Positions 28,077-35,673 of a stretch of 64,000 bases of DNA are shown here, one piece after another. Numbering within the stretch: the first letter of the stretch is position 1; each line of letters starts with the position of its first letter. The stretch spans positions 31,072 through 95,071 of the forward strand of contig DDVW01000003.1 of NCBI GenBank assembly GCA_002345545.1. Direction: 5' to 3'. The notes under the pieces were generated by a model that was not told the DNA's origin, searched no databases, and saw only the letters and a program-made list of their open reading frames with translations. Origin of the DNA: Stenotrophomonas sp. UBA2302. GTDB lineage: Bacteria; Pseudomonadota; Gammaproteobacteria; Xanthomonadales; Xanthomonadaceae. The translations under genes were made by a program, and so were the position numbers.

Positions 28077-28787
28077 ATGACCTCCCCGATCCGTCTCGAC
28101 AAGCGCGTGTCCGCGCTGCTGCAGTGCTCGCGCGCGCAGGCCCAGCAGTACATCGAAGGCGGCTGGGTCAGCGTCGATGGCGTGGTGGTGGAAACCCCGC
28201 AGACGATGGTCACCGGCGAAGCCGTCACCCTGGCTGCCGAGGCCAGCGCCGAAGCCGCCGAGCCGGCCACCCTGCTGCTCAACAAGCCGGCCGGTGCCCG
28301 TGCCGCCGATCTGCTGGCATTGCTGGTCGAAGACAACCGGTTTGCCGACGATGCCTCCGATATCCGCCTGCTGCGTCGCCATTTCCAGCGGCTGGACGCC
28401 CTGATGCCGCTGGACGATGGCGCCAGCGGGCTGGTCGTATTCACCCAGGACTGGCGCGTGCGTCGCCACCTGCTGGAAGCCGGCCCGACACTGGAGCAGG
28501 AGTACATGGTGGATGTCAGCGGCGAGCCCACGCCGTGGGCAATGCCCAAGCTCACCCAGGGGCTGGTGTACCGCAATCGCGCGCTACCCGGCTGCAAGGT
28601 CAGCTGGCAGAGCGAGCAGCGGCTGCGTTTTGCGATCAAGGATGTGCAGCCGGGCCAATTGCCGTGGATGTGTTCCCAGGTCGGGCTGCAAGCCGGCCAA
28701 GTCCGTCGCCTGCGCATCGGCCAGGTGGGATTGAGCAAGATGCCCGAAGGCCAGTGGCGCTATCTCCCGGCCGGCCAGCGCTTCTGA
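28077..28787 (+). CDS. RsuA-family rRNA pseudouridine synthase, unusual active-site motif
   Basis: A 236-residue protein with an N-terminal S4 RNA-binding domain (RLDKRVSALLQCSRAQAQQYIEGGWVSV, read in part) and a RsuA/RluB/RluF catalytic domain. LLLNKPAG at residues 66-73 and the C-terminal GLQAGQVRRLRIGQVGL fit the family. The catalytic Asp motif, normally GRLDxxTxGLLLLT, reads PLDDGASGLVVFT here: Asp113 is kept, but the preceding Arg is Pro111. The target is probably 16S or 23S rRNA; activity is likely but not certain. Confidence 0.85.
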   Translation: MTSPIRLDKRVSALLQCSRAQAQQYIEGGWVSVDGVVVETPQTMVTGEAVTLAAEASAEAAEPATLLLNKPAGARAADLLALLVEDNRFADDASDIRLLRRHFQRLDALMPLDDGASGLVVFTQDWRVRRHLLEAGPTLEQEYMVDVSGEPTPWAMPKLTQGLVYRNRALPGCKVSWQSEQRLRFAIKDVQPGQLPWMCSQVGLQAGQVRRLRIGQVGLSKMPEGQWRYLPAGQRF

Positions 28788-28869
28788 GCGCTCGCTTCGG
28801 GAAGCACCGCAGCGCCCGCTGGATTTGGTCCACGCAAGCGGCCAGCGACGTCAGCGGGAGATCATCGTC

Positions 28870-29172
28870 CTACAGCAGACGCAGCAACGCCGCCGCAGCC
28901 GCACCGGCCAGCACCACCACCAGGAACGGCAACCGCAACAGCAACGCCAACGCGGCGGCGATCAATGCCCCCAGCCGCGCATCCAGTGCCAGGCCGGCGC
29001 CCGCAGACACCGTGTTCATCGCCGTCAACGAGGCCAGCAGGCCGATGGTCAGGCAGCCGGCCACCCGGCTCATGCGCGGTGACTGCAGCCAGCGCACCGG
29101 TACCAGATAACCGGCGAACTTGATCGCCCACGCCGCCGCGCACCCCAGCAGGATCCAGCCCCACAGCATCAT
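28870..29172 (-). CDS. azlD: AzlD family branched-chain amino acid export subunit
   Basis: A 100-residue protein with three to four membrane helices, matching AzlD, the small partner of AzlC in export of branched-chain amino acids and analogues such as azaleucine. Its start overlaps the stop of azlC by four bases, the usual operon layout. Confidence 0.9.
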   Translation of the reverse strand: MMLWGWILLGCAAAWAIKFAGYLVPVRWLQSPRMSRVAGCLTIGLLASLTAMNTVSAGAGLALDARLGALIAAALALLLRLPFLVVVLAGAAAAALLRLL

Positions 29173-29891
29173 TGCACCGGCTCCTTGCCGGTGTCTGGCG
29201 CCACATCCGGCTCCAATCCTTCATCGGCCGGCCCCTGCCCGAACCAGCCCCACAACGCCGACACCGCGGCTGCCAGCAGGATCGGCAGACCCGGCGGCAG
29301 CCATGGCAAGGCCAGCACCGTGACCAGCGCGCAGACCACGGCAATGGTCACCGGTTCGCGCGAGCGCAGCCGCGGCCACAACAGCCCGAGGAATGCTGCC
29401 ACCGCCGCCCCATCCAGGCCCCAGCGGCGCGGATCGCCGAGCGCATCGCCCAGCAATGCTCCCAACAGGGTGAACAGGTTCCACAGCACGAACACGCCGA
29501 TACCGGCCACCCAGAAACCACGGCGCTGTTCGGCCGGATCGGTCTGGCTGGCAGCGGTGGCCGCCGATTCGTCAATGGTCACCTGCGCCGCCAGCGGCTT
29601 GAGCCACCCGCGCGGCTGCAGCAGATGGTTGATCTGTGCCCCGTACACCGCGTTGCGGATGCCCAGCAGCGTGGCCGCACCGAACGCCGCCGCACCGGTA
29701 CCACCGGCCGCGATCACGCCGATGAAGGCGAACTGCGAGCCTCCGGTGAACATCAGCAGGCTCAGCGCCACCGTCTGCAGCACGCTGAAACCCGAGGCCA
29801 CCGCCAGCGCGCCGAAGGAGATGCCATACAGGCCGGTCGCCAGCGCGATCGACAGGCCGATGCGTACCGCCGGGGTGAAGCGCTGATGCAT
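29169..29891 (-). CDS. azlC: AzlC family branched-chain amino acid exporter
   Basis: A 240-residue membrane protein with the AzlC sequence pattern: GISFGALAVASGFSVLQTVALSLLMFTGGSQFAFIGVIAAGG (read in part) near residues 24-65, with about seven helices. It works with AzlD to export branched-chain amino acids. It lies four bases from the sstT stop, so sstT-azlC-azlD may be one transcript of amino acid carriers. Confidence 0.92.
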   Translation of the reverse strand: MHQRFTPAVRIGLSIALATGLYGISFGALAVASGFSVLQTVALSLLMFTGGSQFAFIGVIAAGGTGAAAFGAATLLGIRNAVYGAQINHLLQPRGWLKPLAAQVTIDESAATAASQTDPAEQRRGFWVAGIGVFVLWNLFTLLGALLGDALGDPRRWGLDGAAVAAFLGLLWPRLRSREPVTIAVVCALVTVLALPWLPPGLPILLAAAVSALWGWFGQGPADEGLEPDVAPDTGKEPVQ

Positions 29892-29895
29892 GGGG

Positions 29896-31101
29896 TCAAC
29901 CTCGCGCGCGCGCCTGTTCTGCGGCGGCGACGAACACCACGTCGGTGGAGGAGTTGAGCGCGGTTTCAGCCGAGTCCTGCACCACGCCGACGATGAAGCC
30001 CACCGCCACCACCTGCATGGCGATGTCGTTGGAAATGCCGAACAGGCTGCAGGCCAGCGGAATCAGCAGCAGCGAACCACCCGGTACGCCCGAAGCGCCA
30101 CAGGCCCCCACTGCCGCCAGCACGCTCAGCAACAAGGCGGTCGGCAGGTCCGCGGCGATGCCCAGCGTATTGACCGCCGCCAGCGTCAGCACCGAGATGG
30201 TGATCGCCGCACCGGCCATGTTGATGGTCGCCCCCAGCGGGATCGCCACCGAATAGGTTTCCTCCTGCAGCCCCAGCTTGCGGCACAGCTCCATGTTGAC
30301 CGGGATGTTGGCCGCCGAGGAACGGGTGAAGAACGCGGTGATGCCACTTTCGCGCAGGCAGCGCAGTACCAGCGGATACGGATTGCGACGGGTCACCACC
30401 GCCACGATCAGCGGATTGCCGACCAGCGCCATGAAAAGCATCGCGCCGACCAGCACATACAGCAGGTGCAGGTAGGTTTTCAGCTCGCCCAGGCCGGATT
30501 CGGCCAGCAGCGAGGCGACGATGCCGAACACGCCCAACGGCGCCAGCCGGATCACCATCCGCACCAGCCAGGTCACCGCCTGGGACAGATCGGACACCAG
30601 CGTGCGCGTGCTCTCGCTGGCATGGCGCAAGGCCAGGCCCAGTCCGATCGCCCAGGCCAGCAGGCCGATGTAGTTGGCATTGAGCAGCGCATGCACCGGG
30701 TTGTCGACGATCTGCATCAGCAGCGTCCGCAGCACCTGGCCGATGCCGCTGGGCGCATTCAAGCCGACCTCGGCGGCCTTCAGCGTCAGCGTGCTGGGAA
30801 ACAGGAAGCTGGCGGTCACGCCCACCAGTGCCGCCGCCAGGGTGCCGAGCACATACAACACGATGATGAAGCGCAGGTTGGTCTTCTGCCCGTGCCGGTG
30901 GTTGGCGATGGAGGCGGTGACCAGCACCAGCACCAGTACCGGCGCCACCGCTTTCAGCGCCGAGATGAACACCGTGCCGAGCAGGCCGACCGCCCGCGCC
31001 CCGCCCGGCCACAGCTGCGACAGCACAATGCCGGCCACCAGGCCGATGACGATCTGCACCACAAGGCTCGGCGCACGGAAGGAAAACGGACGGTCGCTCA
31101 T
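29896..31101 (-). CDS. sstT: Na+/serine-threonine symporter SstT
   Basis: A 401-residue dicarboxylate/amino acid:cation symporter starting at the ATG at 31101 ([18 protein letters not shown]). The transport core has [21 protein letters not shown] and [21 protein letters not shown], and the tip hairpin has [20 protein letters not shown]. This matches SstT, which imports serine and threonine with sodium. An upstream extension to 31155 is not conserved. Confidence 0.95.
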   Translation of the reverse strand: MSDRPFSFRAPSLVVQIVIGLVAGIVLSQLWPGGARAVGLLGTVFISALKAVAPVLVLVLVTASIANHRHGQKTNLRFIIVLYVLGTLAAALVGVTASFLFPSTLTLKAAEVGLNAPSGIGQVLRTLLMQIVDNPVHALLNANYIGLLAWAIGLGLALRHASESTRTLVSDLSQAVTWLVRMVIRLAPLGVFGIVASLLAESGLGELKTYLHLLYVLVGAMLFMALVGNPLIVAVVTRRNPYPLVLRCLRESGITAFFTRSSAANIPVNMELCRKLGLQEETYSVAIPLGATINMAGAAITISVLTLAAVNTLGIAADLPTALLLSVLAAVGACGASGVPGGSLLLIPLACSLFGISNDIAMQVVAVGFIVGVVQDSAETALNSSTDVVFVAAAEQARARG

Positions 31102-31212
31102 CGCAGGACTCGGCACAAAGGCAAACCGCGATTCTCTCCCGGCGGTGCCCTCCACCGCACCCCCATAACGTCATGGATCGCCCTGCCATCCCCCATCCGC
31201 GGCAAACGCCGT

Positions 31213-31218
31213 TAGCAT
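31213..31218 (+). promoter_or_regulatory. -10-like hexamer six bases before the phospholipase D ATG
   Basis: TAGCAT at 31213-31218 is followed by six bases and the ATG at 31225. The geometry matches that before the genes at 9525 and 50479 and suggests leaderless transcription. There is no strong -35. Confidence 0.35.
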
Positions 31219-31224
31219 CCGCCC

Positions 31225-32805
31225 ATGGAAACAACGCCTCCCCGCTCCTTTCCCCGACGCCTGCTGCGCCTGTTCGGCCGCCTCCTCGGCGTGCTGGTGC
31301 TGCTGGTCATCAGTGGCCTGCTACTGGGCGACCGGCTCACCCCCAAGGCGATCGGCACGTCCTCCCACGTCTTGCCGGTGGAAGCCGGGCAGACGCTGCT
31401 GGACCAGCAACTGCAGCCGCTGTTCGTGGCCCATCCCGGCAAGAACGGCACGGTGTTCCTGTCCGAAGGCCTGGAAGCCTTCGCCGCCCGCGCCCTCATC
31501 ACCCGCACGGCCGGGCGCAGCCTCGACCTGCAGTACTACATGTGGCACGACGACATGCTCGGCCACCTGCTGGCGCGCGAGGTACATGCCGCGGCCGAGC
31601 GCGGTGTGCGGGTACGGCTGCTGCTCGATGACATGAACGCGGTCGGCATGGACCCGCTGATGATGGCGCTCGATGCCCATCCCAATATCGAGATCCGCCT
31701 GTACAACCCGTTCCGCAACCGCGACGGCCTGTGGCGGCTGGTGGAAATGGTGCAGCGGGTTTTCAGCATCAACCACCGCATGCACAACAAGGCCTGGACC
31801 GCCGATGGCCAGGTGACGATTGTCGGCGGCAGGAATATCGGCGGCGAATATTTCGATGCGCGCCCGGACGTGAACTTCCGCGACCTCGACCTGCTGCTGG
31901 CCGGCCCGGCGGCGCAGCAGGCCGGCAGCATCTTCGACGACTACTGGAACAGCACGATGGTGGTGCCGATCGCCGCGCTGCACCCGACATCGCCGCAGGA
32001 CCTGGAACGCTTCATCAGCCGGTCGGAACAGGACACCCGCCTGATCGAGGCGCAGCCGTATCTGCAACGGGTGCAGGCCCATCTCGGCCAGGCCTATTTC
32101 GACAAGCAACTGGACCTGCACTGGAGCTCAGACGTGCAGCTGCATTCCGACCCGCCGCAGAAACGCCACACCACCGACCGCAGCGACTGGCTGGTCACCC
32201 GGCTGGTGGATGAGCTGGGCAGCGCGCGCCACAAGGCACTGTTCATCTCCCCCTATTTCGTTCCCGGCGATACCGGCACCGCCGCCCTGGTCGATCAGGT
32301 CGCCAACGGCGTGCATGTCGGCATCGTCACCAATTCGCTGGCCGCCAACGATGTCGCCGCCGTGCACAGCGGTTACATGAACTACCGCACGCCGCTGCTG
32401 GCCGGTGGCGTGCAGCTGTACGAGCTGAAGGCACGCGGCAACGAACACAAGGCCTCCACCTTCGGCAGCAGCGGCGCCAGCCTGCATACCAAGGCATTCA
32501 TGATCGACGACCGTCGCGGCTTCGTCGGCTCGTTCAACCTGGATCCGCGCTCGGCCTACCTCAATACCGAAATGGGCGCGGTGTTCGACGACCCCGTGCT
32601 GGCCGCGCGGCTGCGCACCGAATACCTGCGCCTGTCAGGCCCACAGCTCAGCTACCGGGTCTATCTCGATGCGGAGAACCGGGTGCGCTGGCTGGAGTGG
32701 GAAACACCGCCACCCACCGTGCTCGCCACCGAGCCGGACAGCACCTGGCTGCAGCGCGCAACCGCCCGCGTGATCAGCTGGCTGCCACTGGAGTCGCAGC
32801 TTTAA
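31225..32805 (+). CDS. Phospholipase D / cardiolipin synthase-like protein
   Basis: A 526-residue membrane-anchored protein (helix at about residues 12-33) with two HKD motifs: HNKAWTADG with GGRN downstream (His187), and HTKAFMIDD with GSFN downstream (His421). This is the pattern of YmdC/ClsC-like cardiolipin synthases, which join phosphatidyl groups, facing the periplasm. The stop overlaps the stop of the convergent HDOD gene by three bases. Whether it makes cardiolipin or cleaves another phosphodiester cannot be told. Confidence 0.9.
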   Translation: METTPPRSFPRRLLRLFGRLLGVLVLLVISGLLLGDRLTPKAIGTSSHVLPVEAGQTLLDQQLQPLFVAHPGKNGTVFLSEGLEAFAARALITRTAGRSLDLQYYMWHDDMLGHLLAREVHAAAERGVRVRLLLDDMNAVGMDPLMMALDAHPNIEIRLYNPFRNRDGLWRLVEMVQRVFSINHRMHNKAWTADGQVTIVGGRNIGGEYFDARPDVNFRDLDLLLAGPAAQQAGSIFDDYWNSTMVVPIAALHPTSPQDLERFISRSEQDTRLIEAQPYLQRVQAHLGQAYFDKQLDLHWSSDVQLHSDPPQKRHTTDRSDWLVTRLVDELGSARHKALFISPYFVPGDTGTAALVDQVANGVHVGIVTNSLAANDVAAVHSGYMNYRTPLLAGGVQLYELKARGNEHKASTFGSSGASLHTKAFMIDDRRGFVGSFNLDPRSAYLNTEMGAVFDDPVLAARLRTEYLRLSGPQLSYRVYLDAENRVRWLEWETPPPTVLATEPDSTWLQRATARVISWLPLESQL

Positions 32806-33860
32806 GCGATGCCTTCACGTTCTTGCGGATGGACCCGCCGCCACAGCCAGCCGGCCACATGTGGCGGAAGGTGCAGGGCCAGTTGCGCCTGCGCCTGCTC
32901 GACCGACAGCACCTGCCCGTCGCACAGCATCGACAGCGATGCCGCCAGTTCGCCCCGCTGCAGCGAGCGCGCCAGTCCGCTCCCGGCCTGCTCCCGGGCC
33001 TGCGCTTCCAGTGCCTGCACGATGGCTGGCTCCAGTTCCCACTCGCGGGCGATACGCGCGGCGGTTGCCGCCGCACAGCTGTCGATCAAGCGCAGCAGCA
33101 CCTGCGGCGAAGGCGGCAGTGTCTGCCGGCGCGAATAGGCATCGGCCGTGGCCTGCACCACCATCGCCACGCCCAGACCGCGCAACAGCCCCGCCAGCTG
33201 TGCGGAAAATCCGTCCTCGTTGTCCATGCTGCGGGCATGGTCGGCCGCGGCCAGCGACATGCGCAGGGTGTATTCCCACAGCTGCTTCGAGTAGCGCCCG
33301 CCATCGCGGTCGGGTGGATTCATCACCGGCTGCACCAGCGCGGCGGTGATGATCTGGCGGATGCCGTCATTGCCGACCAGCGTCACCGCCCGCTCGATGC
33401 TCTGCACCTCGTGGCGCTGGAAACGGTACAGCGGACTATTGGCGATGCGCAGCAGGTTGACCGCCAGCACCGGATCGCTGCCGATGATGCGGCTGATCGA
33501 GCGCGCCGAAGCGGTGCTGTCATTCACGCTCTGGATCAGCTGCGGTAGCAGCTGCGGGCGGCGCGGTATATAGCGCGGCGACAGATCCGCCCGCTGCAAC
33601 GTGGCCATCACCCTGCCGCTGATCTCGTGATGTTCCGGCCCCGGCTCTTCTGCCGGTACCTCTGCCAGCCCCAGCGCCAACACGTGGAAGCGCTGCCGCA
33701 ACACCGCCAACGCCATCGGCTCGACCCCGGACACGGCGCCAGCCGCCTCCACCATCTCACCCGCGTATTGCCGCCGCGGCGAAACCCGCGCACGGAGCGT
33801 GCCCCTGCGTGCGATCAACACCACTACCAGCGCAGCCGCAGCGGCCGCCAGAATCATCAT
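32802..33860 (-). CDS. HDOD-domain signalling protein
   Basis: A 352-residue protein. The N-terminus (MMILAAAAAALVVVLIARRG) is one membrane helix, and the HDOD domain follows from about residue 110 (RRPQLLPQLIQSVNDS, IIGSDPVLAVNLLRIANSPLY, IERAVTLVGNDGIRQII). HDOD proteins are non-catalytic relatives of HD-GYP domains used in two-component and c-di-GMP networks. The start is uncertain: ATG at 33860 is preferred because it precedes the helix, but an ATG at 33896 (MPGFCSGCVDVY) is open. A longer frame reaches 34022. Confidence 0.85.
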   Translation of the reverse strand: MMILAAAAAALVVVLIARRGTLRARVSPRRQYAGEMVEAAGAVSGVEPMALAVLRQRFHVLALGLAEVPAEEPGPEHHEISGRVMATLQRADLSPRYIPRRPQLLPQLIQSVNDSTASARSISRIIGSDPVLAVNLLRIANSPLYRFQRHEVQSIERAVTLVGNDGIRQIITAALVQPVMNPPDRDGGRYSKQLWEYTLRMSLAAADHARSMDNEDGFSAQLAGLLRGLGVAMVVQATADAYSRRQTLPPSPQVLLRLIDSCAAATAARIAREWELEPAIVQALEAQAREQAGSGLARSLQRGELAASLSMLCDGQVLSVEQAQAQLALHLPPHVAGWLWRRVHPQEREGIA

Positions 33861-34021
33861 GTACACGTCTACGCAACCCGAGCAGAACCCCGGCATCGTT
33901 ATCGGCACTGCCTGCGTGGACTTGAAGCAGGAGATTGATGGATGTACCTGTCCGGCTTCCATGCGGAATTGCGACTCGATGTTCCCCCCTGGGAGCAGCT
34001 CAAGACAATCCGCTTCCGGCA

Positions 34022-34357
34022 ATGCGCACCGGCGCCAAGGACAAGGAAGACGACAACCGGCTCGGCACCTTGCTCGGCATCATCAAGGAAGACGAAAAGC
34101 CCAAGCCGGCAACGCAGCAACCACGCACCATGGACGATCTGATCGCCAAGATCGAAGCCAACCAGCAGCAGCGCACCCAAGACGAACGTACCGCCTTCGA
34201 GCAGGTCGCAAGCAAGAAGTCGGCCTCGGCCTCGGCCGAATCCAGCGTCCAGGCGCAGCTGCACCGCTGCCCGGGTGCCAACACCCTGCAGGGCCTGGAG
34301 TGCCGCCGCATATGCGCCAGCGTCACCGGGAAAGATCCCGCCTGTCCGGCAATGTAA
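34022..34357 (+). CDS. Small charged hypothetical protein
   Basis: A possible 111-residue protein with a lysine/glutamate-rich start (GAKDKEDDNRLGTLLGIIKEDEKPKP). A Gln/Glu/Ala helix and a C-terminus with three Cys (HRCPGANTLQGLECRRICAS) follow. An upstream in-frame ATG exists at 33935. No family was recognised. Its codon use is broadly like that of its neighbours, and the region is divergent from the HDOD gene. It could be a real accessory protein or a chance frame. Confidence 0.5.
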   Translation: MRTGAKDKEDDNRLGTLLGIIKEDEKPKPATQQPRTMDDLIAKIEANQQQRTQDERTAFEQVASKKSASASAESSVQAQLHRCPGANTLQGLECRRICASVTGKDPACPAM

Positions 34358-34409
34358 AGACCGGGACAGGCCTGTCCGGAGTTATCCCCTGCCTTCGCCT
34401 GCCCACTTC

Positions 34410-34461
34410 CGATTTACCAGTACGAAGGTCCTATCCGATTTACCAGTACGAAGGACCTATC
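34410..34461. repeat. Two tandem copies of a 26-bp unit
   Basis: The unit starts CGATTTACCAGTACGAAGG and is repeated at once, with a single base difference (GGTCC versus GGACC near its end). A partial third copy (CGA) follows. No larger array or spacer is present, so this is not a CRISPR. Confidence 0.85.
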
Positions 34462-34522
34462 CGAATCACGGCTTAGCCGGGGAGATCAACGCCGGTACAG
34501 ACGTCGCTTACGCTGTATACCC

Positions 34523-34660
34523 ATGGACGATGAGCGGGTGGCTGGTGATGCCGCACAGACCGGTTTGGGTGAGTCCATCAAGCATTTCAACAACCAGATG
34601 GTTCGGCGAAGGGCCATCATGCAGGATCAGAAGCCCTCGGCCGGTTACAACCGGCCATGA
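34523..34660 (+). CDS. Possible 45-residue small protein
   Basis: ATG at 34523 to TGA at 34658-34660. The product is short and basic-rich (MDDERVAGDAAQTGLG, KHFNNQMVRRRAIMQDQK, AGYNRP). The last codons contain an 18-base palindrome. No ribosome-binding site stands out and no family is recognised. It could be a fragment of a lost gene or chance. Confidence 0.25.
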   Translation: MDDERVAGDAAQTGLGESIKHFNNQMVRRRAIMQDQKPSAGYNRP

Positions 34661-34730
34661 CTCCGCCCCCCTGTTCTATAGCCACTCTCGGACGACATGG
34701 CCGGAGACGGTGGGGATATCACAGAGCCGA

Positions 34731-34759
34731 AGCCGCACAGCCAGCAACGCTGTGCGGCT
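34731..34759 (-). terminator. Hairpin downstream of rlmB
   Basis: A perfect 11-bp stem AGCCGCACAGC / GCTGTGCGGCT with a 7-base loop. It lies 53 bases after the rlmB stop on the minus strand and is followed there by TCGGCTCT. It is a weak terminator candidate because the T-tract is poor. Confidence 0.4.
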
Positions 34760-34811
34760 GAAAGCGGAAAGCGCAACGTCGGCTGCGGGATCGCATCTTC
34801 AACAATCCGGA

Positions 34812-35558
34812 TTACGCCAATCGCTGGCGCACCGCCTCGAACAATGCCACGCCGGTCGCGACGGAGACGTTGAGGCTTTCGACATCCCCTGGCATCGGAA
34901 TGCGGACCAGTTGATCGCAGGTTTCACGGGTCAGCCGCCGCAGGCCATCGGCCTCGCCGCCCATCACAAGCGCCACGTTGCCGCGCAGGTCGAGCTGGTG
35001 GACGGTGGTATCCACTTCACCGGCCAGGCCGTACACCCACACGCCCAGCTTCTGCATGTCCTTGATGCAACGGACCAGGTTGGTCACCGCCACCACCGGG
35101 ATGCGGTCGGCGGCGCCGGCGCTGACCTTGCGCACAGTGGCATTGACCGGGGCGCTCTTGTCCTTGGGAATCACCACGGCAGTGACCCCGGCAGCGGCCG
35201 CGCTGCGCAGGCAGGCGCCGAGGTTGTGCGGATCCTGCACTTCATCCAGCACCAGCACCAGCGCCTTGCCGTCGGCGGCTTCGATCAGCCCCTGCAGTTC
35301 GTTCTCGGCCCACAGTTTCGCGGCGGCATAGCGTGCGGCCACGCCCTGGTGGCGCACCTGCCCGGCCACGCCACCCAACGCCTGCGCATTGACCTTGCGC
35401 ACGTCGATGCCCTTGCGCAGCGCCTCCTCTTCGATTTCGACCAGGCGCGGGTTCTTGGCGCCGGCTTCGATCAGCACCTCACGGACGTTGTCCGGATCTT
35501 TTTCAATCGAGGAAGCCACGGCATTGACGCCGACGATCCACTGGTTCTGCTTGCTCAT
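34812..35558 (-). CDS. rlmB: 23S rRNA 2'-O-methyltransferase RlmB
   Basis: A 248-residue SpoU/TrmH-family enzyme that methylates G2251 of 23S rRNA. The N-terminal substrate-binding domain starts at MSKQNQWIVGVNAVASSIEKD. The SPOUT knot shows NLGACLRSAAAAGV (motif 1) and ESLNVSVATGVALFEAVRQRL (motif 3). It follows rnr by about 115 bases on the same strand, the usual rnr-rlmB order. Confidence 0.95.
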   Translation of the reverse strand: MSKQNQWIVGVNAVASSIEKDPDNVREVLIEAGAKNPRLVEIEEEALRKGIDVRKVNAQALGGVAGQVRHQGVAARYAAAKLWAENELQGLIEAADGKALVLVLDEVQDPHNLGACLRSAAAAGVTAVVIPKDKSAPVNATVRKVSAGAADRIPVVAVTNLVRCIKDMQKLGVWVYGLAGEVDTTVHQLDLRGNVALVMGGEADGLRRLTRETCDQLVRIPMPGDVESLNVSVATGVALFEAVRQRLA

Positions 35559-35673
35559 GGGCGTCACATGGGGAAAACGGGGTGGCAATGGTAGGCCCAT
35601 TCGGCGCCACCCGCAGCTGCCACCGGCCTGCGGGGGTCCAATGGCGGCCACCACGCGGCGGCCGCCATCACGG

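Larger units (their letters stand above)
34358..34811. other. Gene-poor 450-base stretch with repeats and hairpins
   Basis: It holds a 26-bp tandem repeat (34410-34461) and a possible 45-codon reading frame (34523-34660, MDDERVAGDAAQTGLG to AGYNRP). A perfect 8-bp hairpin GGCCGGTT / AACCGGCC lies at the end of that frame. An 11-bp stem AGCCGCACAGC / GCTGTGCGGCT (34731-34759) lies 53 bases past the rlmB stop. No known gene family was recognised. Confidence 0.6.

Noticed and set aside
34022..34357. Phage- or toxin-type gene
   Set aside because: The product is small and charged with Cys at the end but has no toxin, antitoxin or phage motif that I recognise; it is kept only as a hypothetical.
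34410..34461. CRISPR array
   Set aside because: Only two copies of the unit, joined without spacers, and no cas genes.
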